Source: an uncultured Actinomycetes bacterium
GTDB taxonomy: Bacteria; Actinomycetota; Actinomycetes; S36-B12; CAIYMF01
Length of the DNA stretch: 64,000 bases
Assembly: GCA_903918645.1 (NCBI GenBank)
Contig: CAIXFH010000192.1
Location: 1 to 64,000 of the forward strand
Direction: 5' to 3'
The notes under the pieces were generated by a model that ran no database searches, was not told where the DNA came from, and saw only the letters and a list, made by a program, of their open reading frames with translations. The position numbers and the translations under genes were made by a program. Below, piece by piece: positions 42,745 to 50,210 of the stretch (the first letter of the stretch is position 1; every line of letters begins with the position of its first letter).

Positions 42745-43188
42745 CTACTCGCCCATTCCGATCACTGTGAGAAGTACGACGAGCCACACGGCTACAGCCT
42801 GCAAAAGCGCTGTAGCTAAGTTCTGCAGTAGGGGCTCTGGTTCATCGACCGCCCGGCCGTCTCTTACATAAACCGAGATTGGCGTGCCCGGATCGAGCGA
42901 AGGCCAATCGGAAAAGGTCATGACAACATCTGCAGTGGCTAACTGACCGGAGCCGTCGAGGTAGTTGACGGTAACGACCCCGGTTCCGCTTTGGCCGCCG
43001 TCACGTTTGTCAACGGACACCAATGTGCCGGGCACTACCGACGCAGACGCCGATTCGCGCAGTGCCATCGTTGTTGAGCCACACAACAATGCGATGAATG
43101 CGACGGCCAGAATTACCCGGTTCGTCTTGGTGGCATGGCGTGGACGACGAACCTCGTCAACCACGGTTTGGTTCATGGCGGCCATCAT
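42745..43188 (-). CDS. DUF3592-like membrane protein
   Basis: 147 residues with one helix near the N terminus (24-44), an extracytoplasmic beta-rich part (50-115, containing VTVNYLDGSGQLATADVVMTFSDWP and the PGTPISVYVRDGR segment) and a second helix (122-143). This is the topology of DUF3592-type membrane proteins. Three ATGs lie within five codons. Function unknown; next to the NAGPA-domain gene in the same direction. Confidence 0.65.
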   Translation of the reverse strand: MMAAMNQTVVDEVRRPRHATKTNRVILAVAFIALLCGSTTMALRESASASVVPGTLVSVDKRDGGQSGTGVVTVNYLDGSGQLATADVVMTFSDWPSLDPGTPISVYVRDGRAVDEPEPLLQNLATALLQAVAVWLVVLLTVIGMGE

Positions 43189-43213
43189 GTCAGTTGCTTC
43201 GACCTACGCGATC

Positions 43214-44437
43214 TCAGGCGGCACGGAAGGAGAACGCGTTCACCACGGGTCGCTCGGACGATGACGTCGCTTGGTCTAGGCGAATCAGTGCACCGCCGAT
43301 ACTCCTTCGCACCCATAGGGTTGTCGATGTCCCACCGTCAAGGTTGACTCCGTCGACTGCGCCAAGCTTGGCCAAGATGTTGGCCCATTGGTGCACGGTT
43401 GCACCGCCTGATCGCGTGCCTCGGTCGTGTGGATCTGACACCGAGACGACGAGTAGATCGCCCGACCTCGTCCACGCGATGGCAGATCGCGGCCGGCGAC
43501 TTTCGGACCGCGCATCGCAGCTGGCGCGGTTCACGCCAGCGCGAAGGATGAAGCCGCCAACACCGACGAAGCCGGTGGGAGTGCCAATGGGCTGGTGCGG
43601 ATACGGATCGCCAACATGCGACCCAGTGAGTCGGTAGGTAACCGATACGAGTTGCCCAAGCCGCAGACCGCTCAGGTACTTTGCGGCACTTGTTCCGGGT
43701 GATGCGGTCAACCATTGTTCGTTGGCCTTGGGCCGGACCGTTGCTGCTTTGCCCGCCTTCACCGCGACTACGACTCCGGCACTAACCACGATTGTGCGAA
43801 GACCCGTGGGGTGTGGGTAGGTCCCCCAAGCACTGGTGTAGACGGTGATGCCCGCGGGCTTCAGCGTTTGCCAGTTGACCGCGGTCAGGCTGACGGCTCC
43901 GCTGCTGCTGCTCACTGATCCCGCCAGTCGCGCAGTGGCGTTGATGATGGACTTCGTGTCGGAGTAGACGGCCATGCCGAACTGCCATGGGTCGTTACCG
44001 CTTGCAGCGGAGAGTTTGTTGATCTTGCCTTTGCTGATCTGAGCGACGTTGGGAATTCCTCCGACAGCGGGATTGAAATGATCGGCGTTGATGGCAACCA
44101 CCGATGAGGGATCTGAGCGGACCATCGCTGAGGTCGGTGTGGCTCGTGACAGGGTTGGTGACGTTGCAATAGTTGGGGTGAGGCTTCCTCGTGGGATGGT
44201 CACAACCGCGATCCTGACGTCGTCCTGCCAGCGCGCGAGAACGCCCGTGTCCCAAATTCTTACGTGTGCACCCTGCGGCAGATTGAACGATGAGACCGGT
44301 GTCTTGTTCAGCAACTTCGTGTCTGGCAGACAGGCTGCGGCATTGGCCGTTCCCGGATTGGCGAAAGTTGTGAGCAGGCCAGCGATCAGGCTTGCCGACG
44401 TTATCGCCGCAAACCACCCGAATCTTCGTCTCGCCAT
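43214..44437 (-). CDS. Secreted phosphodiester glycosidase (NAGPA-like) protein
   Basis: Exported protein with a signal peptide (MARRRFGWFAAITSASLIAG, cleavage after ANA near residue 33). The C-terminal half has the NAGPA/DUF2233 motifs: GVGGFILRAG, RSAIAWTRSGDLLVVSVSDP and GAVDGVNLDGGTSTTLWV. Such domains cleave GlcNAc-1-phosphodiesters and act on wall polysaccharide. ATG 44437 has GGGGG upstream; ATG 44464 would add nine residues. The product ends FSFRAA, without a wall anchor. Confidence 0.82.
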   Translation of the reverse strand: MARRRFGWFAAITSASLIAGLLTTFANPGTANAAACLPDTKLLNKTPVSSFNLPQGAHVRIWDTGVLARWQDDVRIAVVTIPRGSLTPTIATSPTLSRATPTSAMVRSDPSSVVAINADHFNPAVGGIPNVAQISKGKINKLSAASGNDPWQFGMAVYSDTKSIINATARLAGSVSSSSGAVSLTAVNWQTLKPAGITVYTSAWGTYPHPTGLRTIVVSAGVVVAVKAGKAATVRPKANEQWLTASPGTSAAKYLSGLRLGQLVSVTYRLTGSHVGDPYPHQPIGTPTGFVGVGGFILRAGVNRASCDARSESRRPRSAIAWTRSGDLLVVSVSDPHDRGTRSGGATVHQWANILAKLGAVDGVNLDGGTSTTLWVRRSIGGALIRLDQATSSSERPVVNAFSFRAA

Positions 44438-44584
44438 GACGCTGCCCCCGATCAACCGCTTCATACCGTGTTTTCGGCGTCAGGGTTGGCCGACTGAAGG
44501 CCCTTTGGGCCTACCGTCGAGAGGATGCCCAGTGACTTTTACGTATGGATTCGTGCAAACCGGGCACTTGTCTGCCTGGCGCGA

Positions 44585-44974
44585 TCACTGGGTGACGACG
44601 CGCCTCTCCATCTTCGGAATGCCGGGGGTGGTGTCGTTGATTCCCCAACTGATGATGACCTCGGGGCTGATGCGGAAGCACTCTCCGTCACCGCGCGTCT
44701 CGATGGCCGCGGCGCCAAGGATCTTCAGGCCTCGCGGAGACCAAGGCTGAGTGCTTGCAAGGTCATCGATCACGACTGTGGCGCGCGGATTCGCTTGCAG
44801 ATTCCGGTATCTGATCGTGTGGCTGATATCGAATCCAGCGGTGATGATGTCGTCACCGTCCAGCTCGAACACCACAGGTACGACATCGGGTCGCCCATCT
44901 AGGGACGCGGTCGCGAAGCGCATGAGGGGCTGGGCCAACAGGTAGCTGACCTCAGCGTCGGTGAAGGCTGCCAT
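44585..44974 (-). CDS. PPOX-class F420-dependent oxidoreductase
   Basis: 129-residue split-barrel flavin/deazaflavin reductase. Typical features: YLLAQPLMRFATASLDGRPDVVPVVF, SHTIRYRNLQANPRATVVIDD and the closing WSPRGLKILGAAAI and DTTPG. F420 is the more likely cofactor in actinobacteria. It lies two bases after the DUF1330 gene with which it forms an operon, opposite a MarR-type regulator. Confidence 0.85.
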   Translation of the reverse strand: MAAFTDAEVSYLLAQPLMRFATASLDGRPDVVPVVFELDGDDIITAGFDISHTIRYRNLQANPRATVVIDDLASTQPWSPRGLKILGAAAIETRGDGECFRISPEVIISWGINDTTPGIPKMERRVVTQ

Positions 44975-44976
44975 GA

Positions 44977-45294
44977 CTACTGGTCCCCTTGTGACTTGGG
45001 TGCGCCTTCGGCGATCACGACGCGAAAGTTTGCGCTACCGCTACGTAGCGCGATGGCAGCCTGGTAGCCCGCGCTGAAGTAGCAGTTTCGTGCGGTCTCA
45101 AGACTTGCGAACTCGATGATGTAGGGGCGGCCGGCGGCCTCTCCCTCGACAACGTCGAACTCTGCGCCGGTGACGATGGCCCGGCCACCGTAGCCAGCAA
45201 TCACGGGCCCCGCCGCGCCTGTGTAGCCGCCGAATGATTGCGGATCAGTGACCAGTGCGGAGATGATCCAGTAGCCCGCTGGTGACTCTGACAT
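44977..45294 (-). CDS. DUF1330 family protein
   Basis: 105-residue ferredoxin-like protein of DUF1330: GYWIISALVTDPQSFGGYTGAAGPVIAGYGGR and FASLETARNCYFSAGYQAAIALR are the family strands. ATG 45294 is chosen because the longer frame runs antisense into the marR gene. First gene of the DUF1330-PPOX operon, probably repressed by the divergent MarR protein. Function unknown. Confidence 0.83.
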   Translation of the reverse strand: MSESPAGYWIISALVTDPQSFGGYTGAAGPVIAGYGGRAIVTGAEFDVVEGEAAGRPYIIEFASLETARNCYFSAGYQAAIALRSGSANFRVVIAEGAPKSQGDQ

Positions 45295-45318
45295 GCTTAG
45301 CCTTCCCGATTGATGAAG

Positions 45319-45330
45319 ATAGGTGCCTAT
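45319..45330. promoter_or_regulatory. Inverted repeat at the marR start
   Basis: ATAGG-TG-CCTAT lies in the 34-base space between the two divergent start codons (45294 and 45329) and overlaps the marR start. A short dyad here is where a MarR dimer would be expected to bind and repress both sides. Confidence 0.5.
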
Positions 45331-45778
45331 GCATACTAACACTGGCCGTGAGTTGCCAGGACATCTCGTGGCGCTCTGCGGACGGGCCATGGCAAAGGAC
45401 CTCAACCAACGGCTTGCCACTTTGGGCCTTTCGGTCGGGCAGTGGGGAGCCCTGTTTTCGCTCAGCCAGAACGACGGCATGACTCAGACGCAATTGGCGG
45501 ATGCACTCAGTGTCGAGCAACCCAGCATGGCTTCGACGTTGAAGCGGCTGGAGGCAGATGGGCTCATCCGACGCAAGCCACACCCGACCGACCGTCGCTC
45601 ATCGACGATCCACCTGACAGCGCGTGCGCGTAAGCAACTGCCGAGCATTGTCGAGCAGGTGCACGCGACGAACTCGCACGCGCTCAAGGGCCTGACTCGC
45701 GCGGAGATTGGCGAGTTCAAACGTCTGCTACGAGTAGTCATCAGTAATGCCTCCGACCCAGATCCCTTGCTGCCCTAA
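45329..45778 (+). CDS. MarR-family transcriptional regulator
   Basis: 149-residue winged-helix dimer. LGLSVGQWGALFSLSQNDGMTQTQLADALSVEQPSMASTLKRLEADGLIRR is recognisable as helix-turn-helix with the recognition helix QPSMASTLKRLE, then the wing HPTDRRSSTIHLT. ATG 45329 (or GTG 45323) starts the gene. Divergent from DUF1330-PPOX, which it is likely to control. The ligand is not known. Confidence 0.88.
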   Translation: MHTNTGRELPGHLVALCGRAMAKDLNQRLATLGLSVGQWGALFSLSQNDGMTQTQLADALSVEQPSMASTLKRLEADGLIRRKPHPTDRRSSTIHLTARARKQLPSIVEQVHATNSHALKGLTRAEIGEFKRLLRVVISNASDPDPLLP

Positions 45779-45925
45779 CGCAACTCGCCTAGCGAAGTGT
45801 GGGGCGAACTGGTCCCGGCCCGCAGCGCCGGCGTGCATGAGCCTCTCGAGGATCAGCGCGCGGCTGGGTCGGGGCACCTGGGGGCCGGCTGCAGCTGCAG
45901 CTCCGAACGCGAAAAGATGACTAGA

Positions 45926-45939
45926 CCCGTAAATACGGG
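45926..45939. promoter_or_regulatory. Operator-like dyad of the vapBC operon
   Basis: CCCGTA-AA-TACGGG (45926-45939) lies 20 bases before the vapB start, with further CCCGT/ACGGG half sites up to the start. Antitoxin-toxin complexes autoregulate through such dyads. GATACG downstream is a possible minus-10 element. Confidence 0.55.
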
Positions 45940-45959
45940 GCCAGTGATACGGTGGTCCC

Positions 45960-46202
45960 GTGAAAAAGACCACGATTGAACTCCCTGACGAGTTAGCCGA
46001 TCAGGCGCGTCGATGTGCTGCCCAGTGGGGCACGACTATGCGCAGCCTCATCGAGGACGCGCTGCGCCGGGAGATCGAACGCCGCTCCGAGGCCGCAACG
46101 TGGATACCTCGAGCCGACCTAGTGTTCACCGGTGCGGGCCTCACGGAAACAGCCGCTGCGATGTCGTGGGCTGAGATTCGCGCGATGGCGAACGAGCGGT
46201 GA
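45960..46202 (+). CDS. vapB: VapB-type antitoxin
   Basis: 80 residues. The N terminus KKTTIELPDELADQARRCA is a ribbon-helix-helix DNA-binding fold; the C-terminal part (IPRADLVFTGAGL...) should wrap the toxin. GTG 45960 starts; the stop overlaps vapC by GTGA. Together with the upstream dyad it is an autoregulated type II module. Confidence 0.85.
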   Translation: MKKTTIELPDELADQARRCAAQWGTTMRSLIEDALRREIERRSEAATWIPRADLVFTGAGLTETAAAMSWAEIRAMANER

Positions 46203-46630
46203 TCGCGCTCGACACCAACATCCTCGTCTACGCGCATCGCGGCGACATGCCTCAGCATGACGCGGCCCTGCGCGTGGTCACAGGTGCGCTTGCCGGCGTC
46301 GAGCCGGTGGGACTGTGTTGGCCGGTACTCCATGAGTTCGTTGCGATCGTGACCAACCCAAAGGTGTTCAGGCCGCCGACACCTGCGGCGTTGGCCCTTG
46401 ATCAGATTGAGCACTGGGTCGCCAGCCCGCTGGCCACGCTTTTGCACGAATCGGGCCGGCACCTATCGACCCTGCGCGACCTGATGCTGGGCGGCCGTGT
46501 GGTCGGGGGAGTTACGCACGACGCGCGGATCGCGGCGATGTGCCTCGATCATGGTGTGCGAGAGCTACTCACCTCGGATCGGGACTTCACGCGCTTCCCC
46601 ACGCTGCGTGTGCGCAACCCGCTCGTGTGA
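46199..46630 (+). CDS. vapC: VapC-type PIN ribonuclease toxin
   Basis: 143-residue PIN-domain RNase. Acidic metal site: Asp5 in ALDTNILVY, Glu near 46 in LHEFVAIV, Asp in THDARIAAM (near 105), and TSDRDF (near 125). The long variant with PVLHEFVAIVTNPKVFRP is the group that typically cleaves tRNA or rRNA. GTG overlaps the vapB stop. Confidence 0.88.
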   Translation: MIALDTNILVYAHRGDMPQHDAALRVVTGALAGVEPVGLCWPVLHEFVAIVTNPKVFRPPTPAALALDQIEHWVASPLATLLHESGRHLSTLRDLMLGGRVVGGVTHDARIAAMCLDHGVRELLTSDRDFTRFPTLRVRNPLV

Positions 46631-47064
46631 GGGTGTGATGTAAGGGCCACGACACGCCGTGATACGGGCGAGCGGCCAGCTCGGGTGCGCGGTGTGCTGA
46701 AGATCAACGATTGTTTGTTTCAGAGTGCTGTCGCCGGTCTATGTCACTGACCCTTCGTACCGAGGTCGAGCTCGATGCCGCACTGGCTGCCCTCGAGACC
46801 ACAAGCCATAACCCTGGCGTTCGTGGGTTCGCGGTCATGGTGGTGGACGTTGGTACGACCGAGATTGTCGCGAAGCTTTCCGACGGTCTGTTCGGACTGG
46901 TTCGCCGGCGGTCATATGCCGGGTGGTTTAGCGGGAATGGCACATGACTACGCACTTATGCAGGAGCTCACCGAGCGGGCGCTGCACGGTGAGCGATGGG
47001 ATAGCCAGGCCATCGATCTCATCGCACATGATCCGATTTCCGACAAGTCGGCCTGAGACGGACT
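46631..47064. other. 434-base stretch with toxin-antitoxin remnants
   Basis: Between vapC and doc. It contains the decayed frame described separately and no intact gene. CGTGATACGGGC near 46652 echoes the vapBC operator half-site sequence, suggesting an old promoter copy. Confidence 0.45.
46741..47056 (+). pseudogene. Probable decayed antitoxin or hybrid remnant
   Basis: ATG 46741 begins MSLTLRTEVELDAALAALE, which looks like the first strand and helix of an RHH antitoxin found before Doc toxins; the frame then continues with unrelated-looking sequence and stops at 46947. A piece in another frame (46937-47056, MAHDYALMQELTERALHGE...) looks coding and ends before the doc gene. One frameshift would join them. 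Interpretation as a broken antitoxin is my inference. Confidence 0.35.
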
Positions 47065-47445
47065 TCATCTCTTCTCTTCAGATCCTGCTCGAAGAACCTC
47101 CGCGACATCGTCGACACTCAAGAGCTCTCCCGTCGCGACCGAGATAATCACGCCATAGGCCTCGTCGTTGGTGAGATTGAGTCGCCAGCCGTTTACACCG
47201 AGCATTGCGATCGTGCCCGCGAGGGCGAGGCGCTTGTTGCCATCGATCAGAGCATGGTTCTGGCAGATGGACAGCAGTAGGGCAGCCGTCTTCGAATGCA
47301 GATCTAGGTAGGCGTCTTCTCCGAAGGCGCTCGCACGTGGACGAGCTGCGGCAGCCTCAAGAAGGCCGGCGTCGCGCAATTCGACTGATGCGCCGGTTGC
47401 CCGCTCGGCGACGTAAAGCAACTCGTCGAGGGTGAGGTAGATCAT
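47065..47445 (-). CDS. doc: Doc/Fic-family toxin
   Basis: 126-residue death-on-curing protein, which phosphorylates elongation factor Tu in the known P1 case. The Fic core reads HALIDGNKRLAL (near residues 64-75), with the catalytic His and the GNKR anion-binding part as in Doc (HxFxDANKR). The N terminus IYLTLDELLYVAERATG is typical of Doc. ATG 47445 overlaps the antitoxin stop (ATGA). Confidence 0.88.
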   Translation of the reverse strand: MIYLTLDELLYVAERATGASVELRDAGLLEAAAARPRASAFGEDAYLDLHSKTAALLLSICQNHALIDGNKRLALAGTIAMLGVNGWRLNLTNDEAYGVIISVATGELLSVDDVAEVLRAGSEEKR

Positions 47446-47645
47446 TGGCCTAGACGGGTGAGCGCTTCTGCGTAGCGAGGCAATGCGTCGTCAAGAACAG
47501 ATTCGAGAAGTTCGCGTCGACTCGCACGCTCGATGTACTCGCGAACAGCTTGGGTGATTACGTCGGCTTGGGAACGCCCCTCGTGCTCGGCCCGTTGGGC
47601 GAGTGCAGCGGAGTCCGGGTCGGAGAGACGCAAAGTCATTGCCAT
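47442..47645 (-). CDS. RHH-type antitoxin of the Doc module
   Basis: 67 residues: MTLRLSDPDSAALAQRAEHEGRSQADVITQAVREYIE is a ribbon-helix-helix fold, followed by a toxin-binding helix (RRELLESVLDDALPRYAEAL). This differs from the Phd antitoxin of classical Phd-Doc. ATG 47645 is only ten bases after a TAATAC minus-10 box, so the transcript may be leaderless. Confidence 0.83.
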   Translation of the reverse strand: MAMTLRLSDPDSAALAQRAEHEGRSQADVITQAVREYIERASRRELLESVLDDALPRYAEALTRLGQ

Positions 47646-47652
47646 ATCTGAA

Positions 47653-47658
47653 GTATTA
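47653..47658 (-). promoter_or_regulatory. Minus-10 box of the antitoxin-doc operon
   Basis: TAATAC on the minus strand, preceded by TGTG, ends ten bases before ATG 47645. A start of transcription seven bases on would leave two or three bases, or none, before the start codon. GGTACC and AGGTATCAC upstream form loose half sites for autoregulation. Confidence 0.5.
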
Positions 47659-47822
47659 CACAATTGGTACCAGGCGTGATACCTAGATTTCATCCCTCTT
47701 TGGTCAATGCGTGAGTGGTATCCCATGGTCAAAAGCGGTGGGCGGTTACGACCGCGACAGGTGAGGTGACACTCACGCCGGTAGTGCGGTCTTGCTGTGC
47801 TTCACACATGGGAAAGTGAACC

Positions 47823-48944
47823 GTGACTTACCTCAGCGATGACGATGTGCGACGGATTCGGATGGCTGCACTGCTCGTGCACGCCCGCACGCCCGGTTCG
47901 GCAACGCCCCAGTCAGTCGGAGAAGTCGTCACTCACCTCGGCGCGATGCAAGCGCAAGACTATGCCAGTGGACTGTGGTCGCTCGGTGCGAGACTTCCAG
48001 GTTCAACCGCGACCGATGTTGTTGCAGCGCTCGAGCAACGCGAAGCAATTCGCACGTGGCCGATGCGCGGCACTATTCACCTAGTTCCCGCGCGCGACGC
48101 TCACTGGATGCTGGCAACCACAGGCGTCCGCACGTTGCGCGTTAGCGCGCGACGTCGGACGGAACTGGGAATCGACGATTCTGTTGCTCAACGTGCAATG
48201 GACATGATGGGTCAGGAGTTGACCGGCGGTGGTCGGATGTCTCGATCAGCCCTGCTCGATGCTGTTGCACGGCAGGGCATCCCGATCTCCAACAACGCCG
48301 GCTACCACCTCATCGTGTACGCCAGCCTGCGAGGCCTGATCGCTATCGCACCCGATATTGACGGCCACCAGACGTTCGTACTGCTCGACGAATGGGTGCC
48401 AGACTCGGTAGAGCACGAGCCCGACGAAGCTCTGGCGCTTCTGGCAATTCGGTATTTCAGTAGCCATGGGCCTACAACGTTGAAGGACTTCGCAGGGTGG
48501 TCGGGCCTCACGCTCGCTGAGTCACGACGCGGCTTAGCCGTGGCCGGCGACACGATCGCTACTGCTGAGCACTCCGGCGTTCCCGTTTATCTCGACCCGC
48601 AACTACTCGACGCGCACGCCGCACTGCCAATCGATGACGACGTGCATGCTCTGCCCGGGTTCGATGAGTACCTTCTTGGCTATAAGGATCGCAGCCTCAT
48701 GCTCGAACCTGGTGACTTCGACGCCGTAGTTCCCGGCGGGAATGGAGTGTTCCAGCCCACGTTGGTGCGAGGCGGAAGAGTTCTGGGCACGTGGACGCGG
48801 ACGACGAAAGGTAAGAAGGCTGTGGTCACGGTCATTCCGCTGGGGCCTCTGGGCAATCGCGATCGCAGCGCCGTCGAGGAATCTCTGCGACCGTGGGCGC
48901 AGTTCGTCGGACTGTCGCTCGACGTACGCTGGACACATGCGTGA
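47823..48944 (+). CDS. AlkZ/AlkX-family winged-helix DNA-binding protein
   Basis: 373-residue HTH_42 (formerly DUF1006) protein, the family of DNA glycosylases that unhook interstrand crosslinks or release alkylated bases (AlkZ, YcaQ/AlkX). The catalytic Gln motif is seen as MQAQDYASGLWSLGARLPG near residue 42, followed by RTWPMRGTIHLV and the later DEYLLGYKDR. Tandem winged helices (about 130-270). GTG 47823 start. Natural crosslinking products are common targets in actinobacteria; this is family knowledge. Confidence 0.83.
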   Translation: MTYLSDDDVRRIRMAALLVHARTPGSATPQSVGEVVTHLGAMQAQDYASGLWSLGARLPGSTATDVVAALEQREAIRTWPMRGTIHLVPARDAHWMLATTGVRTLRVSARRRTELGIDDSVAQRAMDMMGQELTGGGRMSRSALLDAVARQGIPISNNAGYHLIVYASLRGLIAIAPDIDGHQTFVLLDEWVPDSVEHEPDEALALLAIRYFSSHGPTTLKDFAGWSGLTLAESRRGLAVAGDTIATAEHSGVPVYLDPQLLDAHAALPIDDDVHALPGFDEYLLGYKDRSLMLEPGDFDAVVPGGNGVFQPTLVRGGRVLGTWTRTTKGKKAVVTVIPLGPLGNRDRSAVEESLRPWAQFVGLSLDVRWTHA

Positions 48945-48987
48945 TCTAGCTCGTGCAAGGCCCACGACACGGGATTGTTACGGCAAG

Positions 48988-49031
48988 CACATGGCCCCTT
49001 GACTCGTTTCCACGGGTCAAGGGGCCATGTG
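48988..49031. terminator. Long hairpin between alkX-like gene and sodN
   Basis: 48988-49003 (CACATGGCCCCTTGAC) pairs perfectly with 49016-49031; the loop 49004-49015 can close further by CGT/ACG. It lies between two convergent genes and should end both transcripts. Confidence 0.88.
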
Positions 49032-49037
49032 AAAAGA

Positions 49038-49439
49038 TCAGGCCTTCTTGGTCTCCCAGAAGATGTCGGCGATCTCATCGATCTTGGAGATCAGGTTGTC
49101 GGCGACGGCAACATCGAGGCTCCCCTTAGTTCCGCCGGCACCAGCTAGCTTGGTGGCCTCGTTGAACAGTCCGTTCAAGTTGGGGTACTTCTCGAAGTGC
49201 GGAGCCTTGAAGTAGTCGGTCCACAGCACCCACAGGTGGTGCTTGACGAGGTCCGAACGCTCTTCCTTGATGGAGACTGCGCGAGCCTTGAAAACCTTGT
49301 CGTCACTGGCGTGGTACTTCTCCATGCAGGCCTTTACCGACTGCGCCTCGATCTTGGCCTGAGCGGGGTCGTACACGCCGCAGGGTAGGTCGCAGTGGGC
49401 GTGGGCAGTGAGCGTGGGTGCGAACATTCGGCGCAACAT
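49038..49439 (-). CDS. sodN: Nickel superoxide dismutase
   Basis: Cytosolic hexameric nickel enzyme detoxifying superoxide. The nickel hook HCDLPCGVYDP begins at residue 15, so removal of a 14-residue leader (MLRRMFAPTLTAHA) exposes His1; this matches the leader length of the Streptomyces enzyme and is why ATG 49439 is chosen over 49466. GAGAGGG precedes it. Rest is a four-helix bundle (KACMEKYHASDDKV, HHLWVLWTDYF). Divergent from its protease gene. Confidence 0.95.
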   Translation of the reverse strand: MLRRMFAPTLTAHAHCDLPCGVYDPAQAKIEAQSVKACMEKYHASDDKVFKARAVSIKEERSDLVKHHLWVLWTDYFKAPHFEKYPNLNGLFNEATKLAGAGGTKGSLDVAVADNLISKIDEIADIFWETKKA

Positions 49440-49538
49440 ACGAACTTCCCTCTCGTTGTAAGTCATGAAACGGTGATCCGTTATGCGCGAGACTACCCCC
49501 GCGTCGAGTGGCGGGCACTAGCGAGGGCGAGATTGTCG

Positions 49539-49895
49539 ATGGACAGCGAGGGATCTGCAGGTTGGCGGCAGCGGCTACAGCCGTGGTGGCCGCTGATGCG
49601 CGTTGCCGTCTCAGGCGACTCGATGGCTCCCACGTTGGCCGATGGCGACTGGCTCGTGTGTCGACGAATCACCGGCGCATCGGTAGTGGCAGGCGATGTC
49701 GTGGTTGCCGAACAGCCCAATCGGCCAGGCTTCGTTCTGGTGAAGCGCGCGACCGAGCGCAAGGCCGGCGGCTGGTGGCTCAGTGGCGACAATGTTCTTG
49801 CGAGCGATGACTCACGTGTGTTTGGCGTTGTCGACGACAGTTTGGTCATTGGTCGTGTCCTGTTCCGCTATGCGCCGAAGCCGCGCTGGATCTGA
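49539..49895 (+). CDS. sodX: Nickel-SOD maturation protease SodX
   Basis: Signal-peptidase-like (S26) protein of 118 residues that removes the SodN leader. The catalytic Ser is in VSGDSMAPTLADGDWL and the Lys in LVKRATERKAGG; the C terminus has SDDSRVFG. Unlike true signal peptidases, it has no membrane anchor, as expected for SodX. Alternative starts upstream (TTG 49533) exist. Divergent from sodN, 99 bases from it. Confidence 0.9.
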   Translation: MDSEGSAGWRQRLQPWWPLMRVAVSGDSMAPTLADGDWLVCRRITGASVVAGDVVVAEQPNRPGFVLVKRATERKAGGWWLSGDNVLASDDSRVFGVVDDSLVIGRVLFRYAPKPRWI

Positions 49896-50210
49896 GTTCG
49901 CTCCACCCGTAGTTGCGAGCAGTTGCTCCCATCACTTGGTTGCCAGACTGTTGTTGGCGACCAGCGCCGCGTCTCCACGTTGGCTCTGACCAGAGCGTGA
50001 TGTAAGTCATGGCCAGTTCGCGCATTCTCTGCCAACCTGACCGATCCATTTCCAGCCGATTGTGCGACGATCGACGTGTCCGAGTGACCCTCGAGCCGCG
50101 CCCCCTGAAGTCGTCGTACCTGACATCTTCGAAGAATGACTGACGCCAGTGCCCGACATCGTTGCGGGCGTCCGTCGCTCTCTCCCCACGATCACGGTTA
50201 AGGATGCTCA
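49896..50210. other. 315-base gap between sodX and malic enzyme
   Basis: No gene recognised on either strand. It should hold the sodX 3' end and the promoter of the malic enzyme gene; no clear consensus element, repeat or hairpin was found. Confidence 0.4.
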
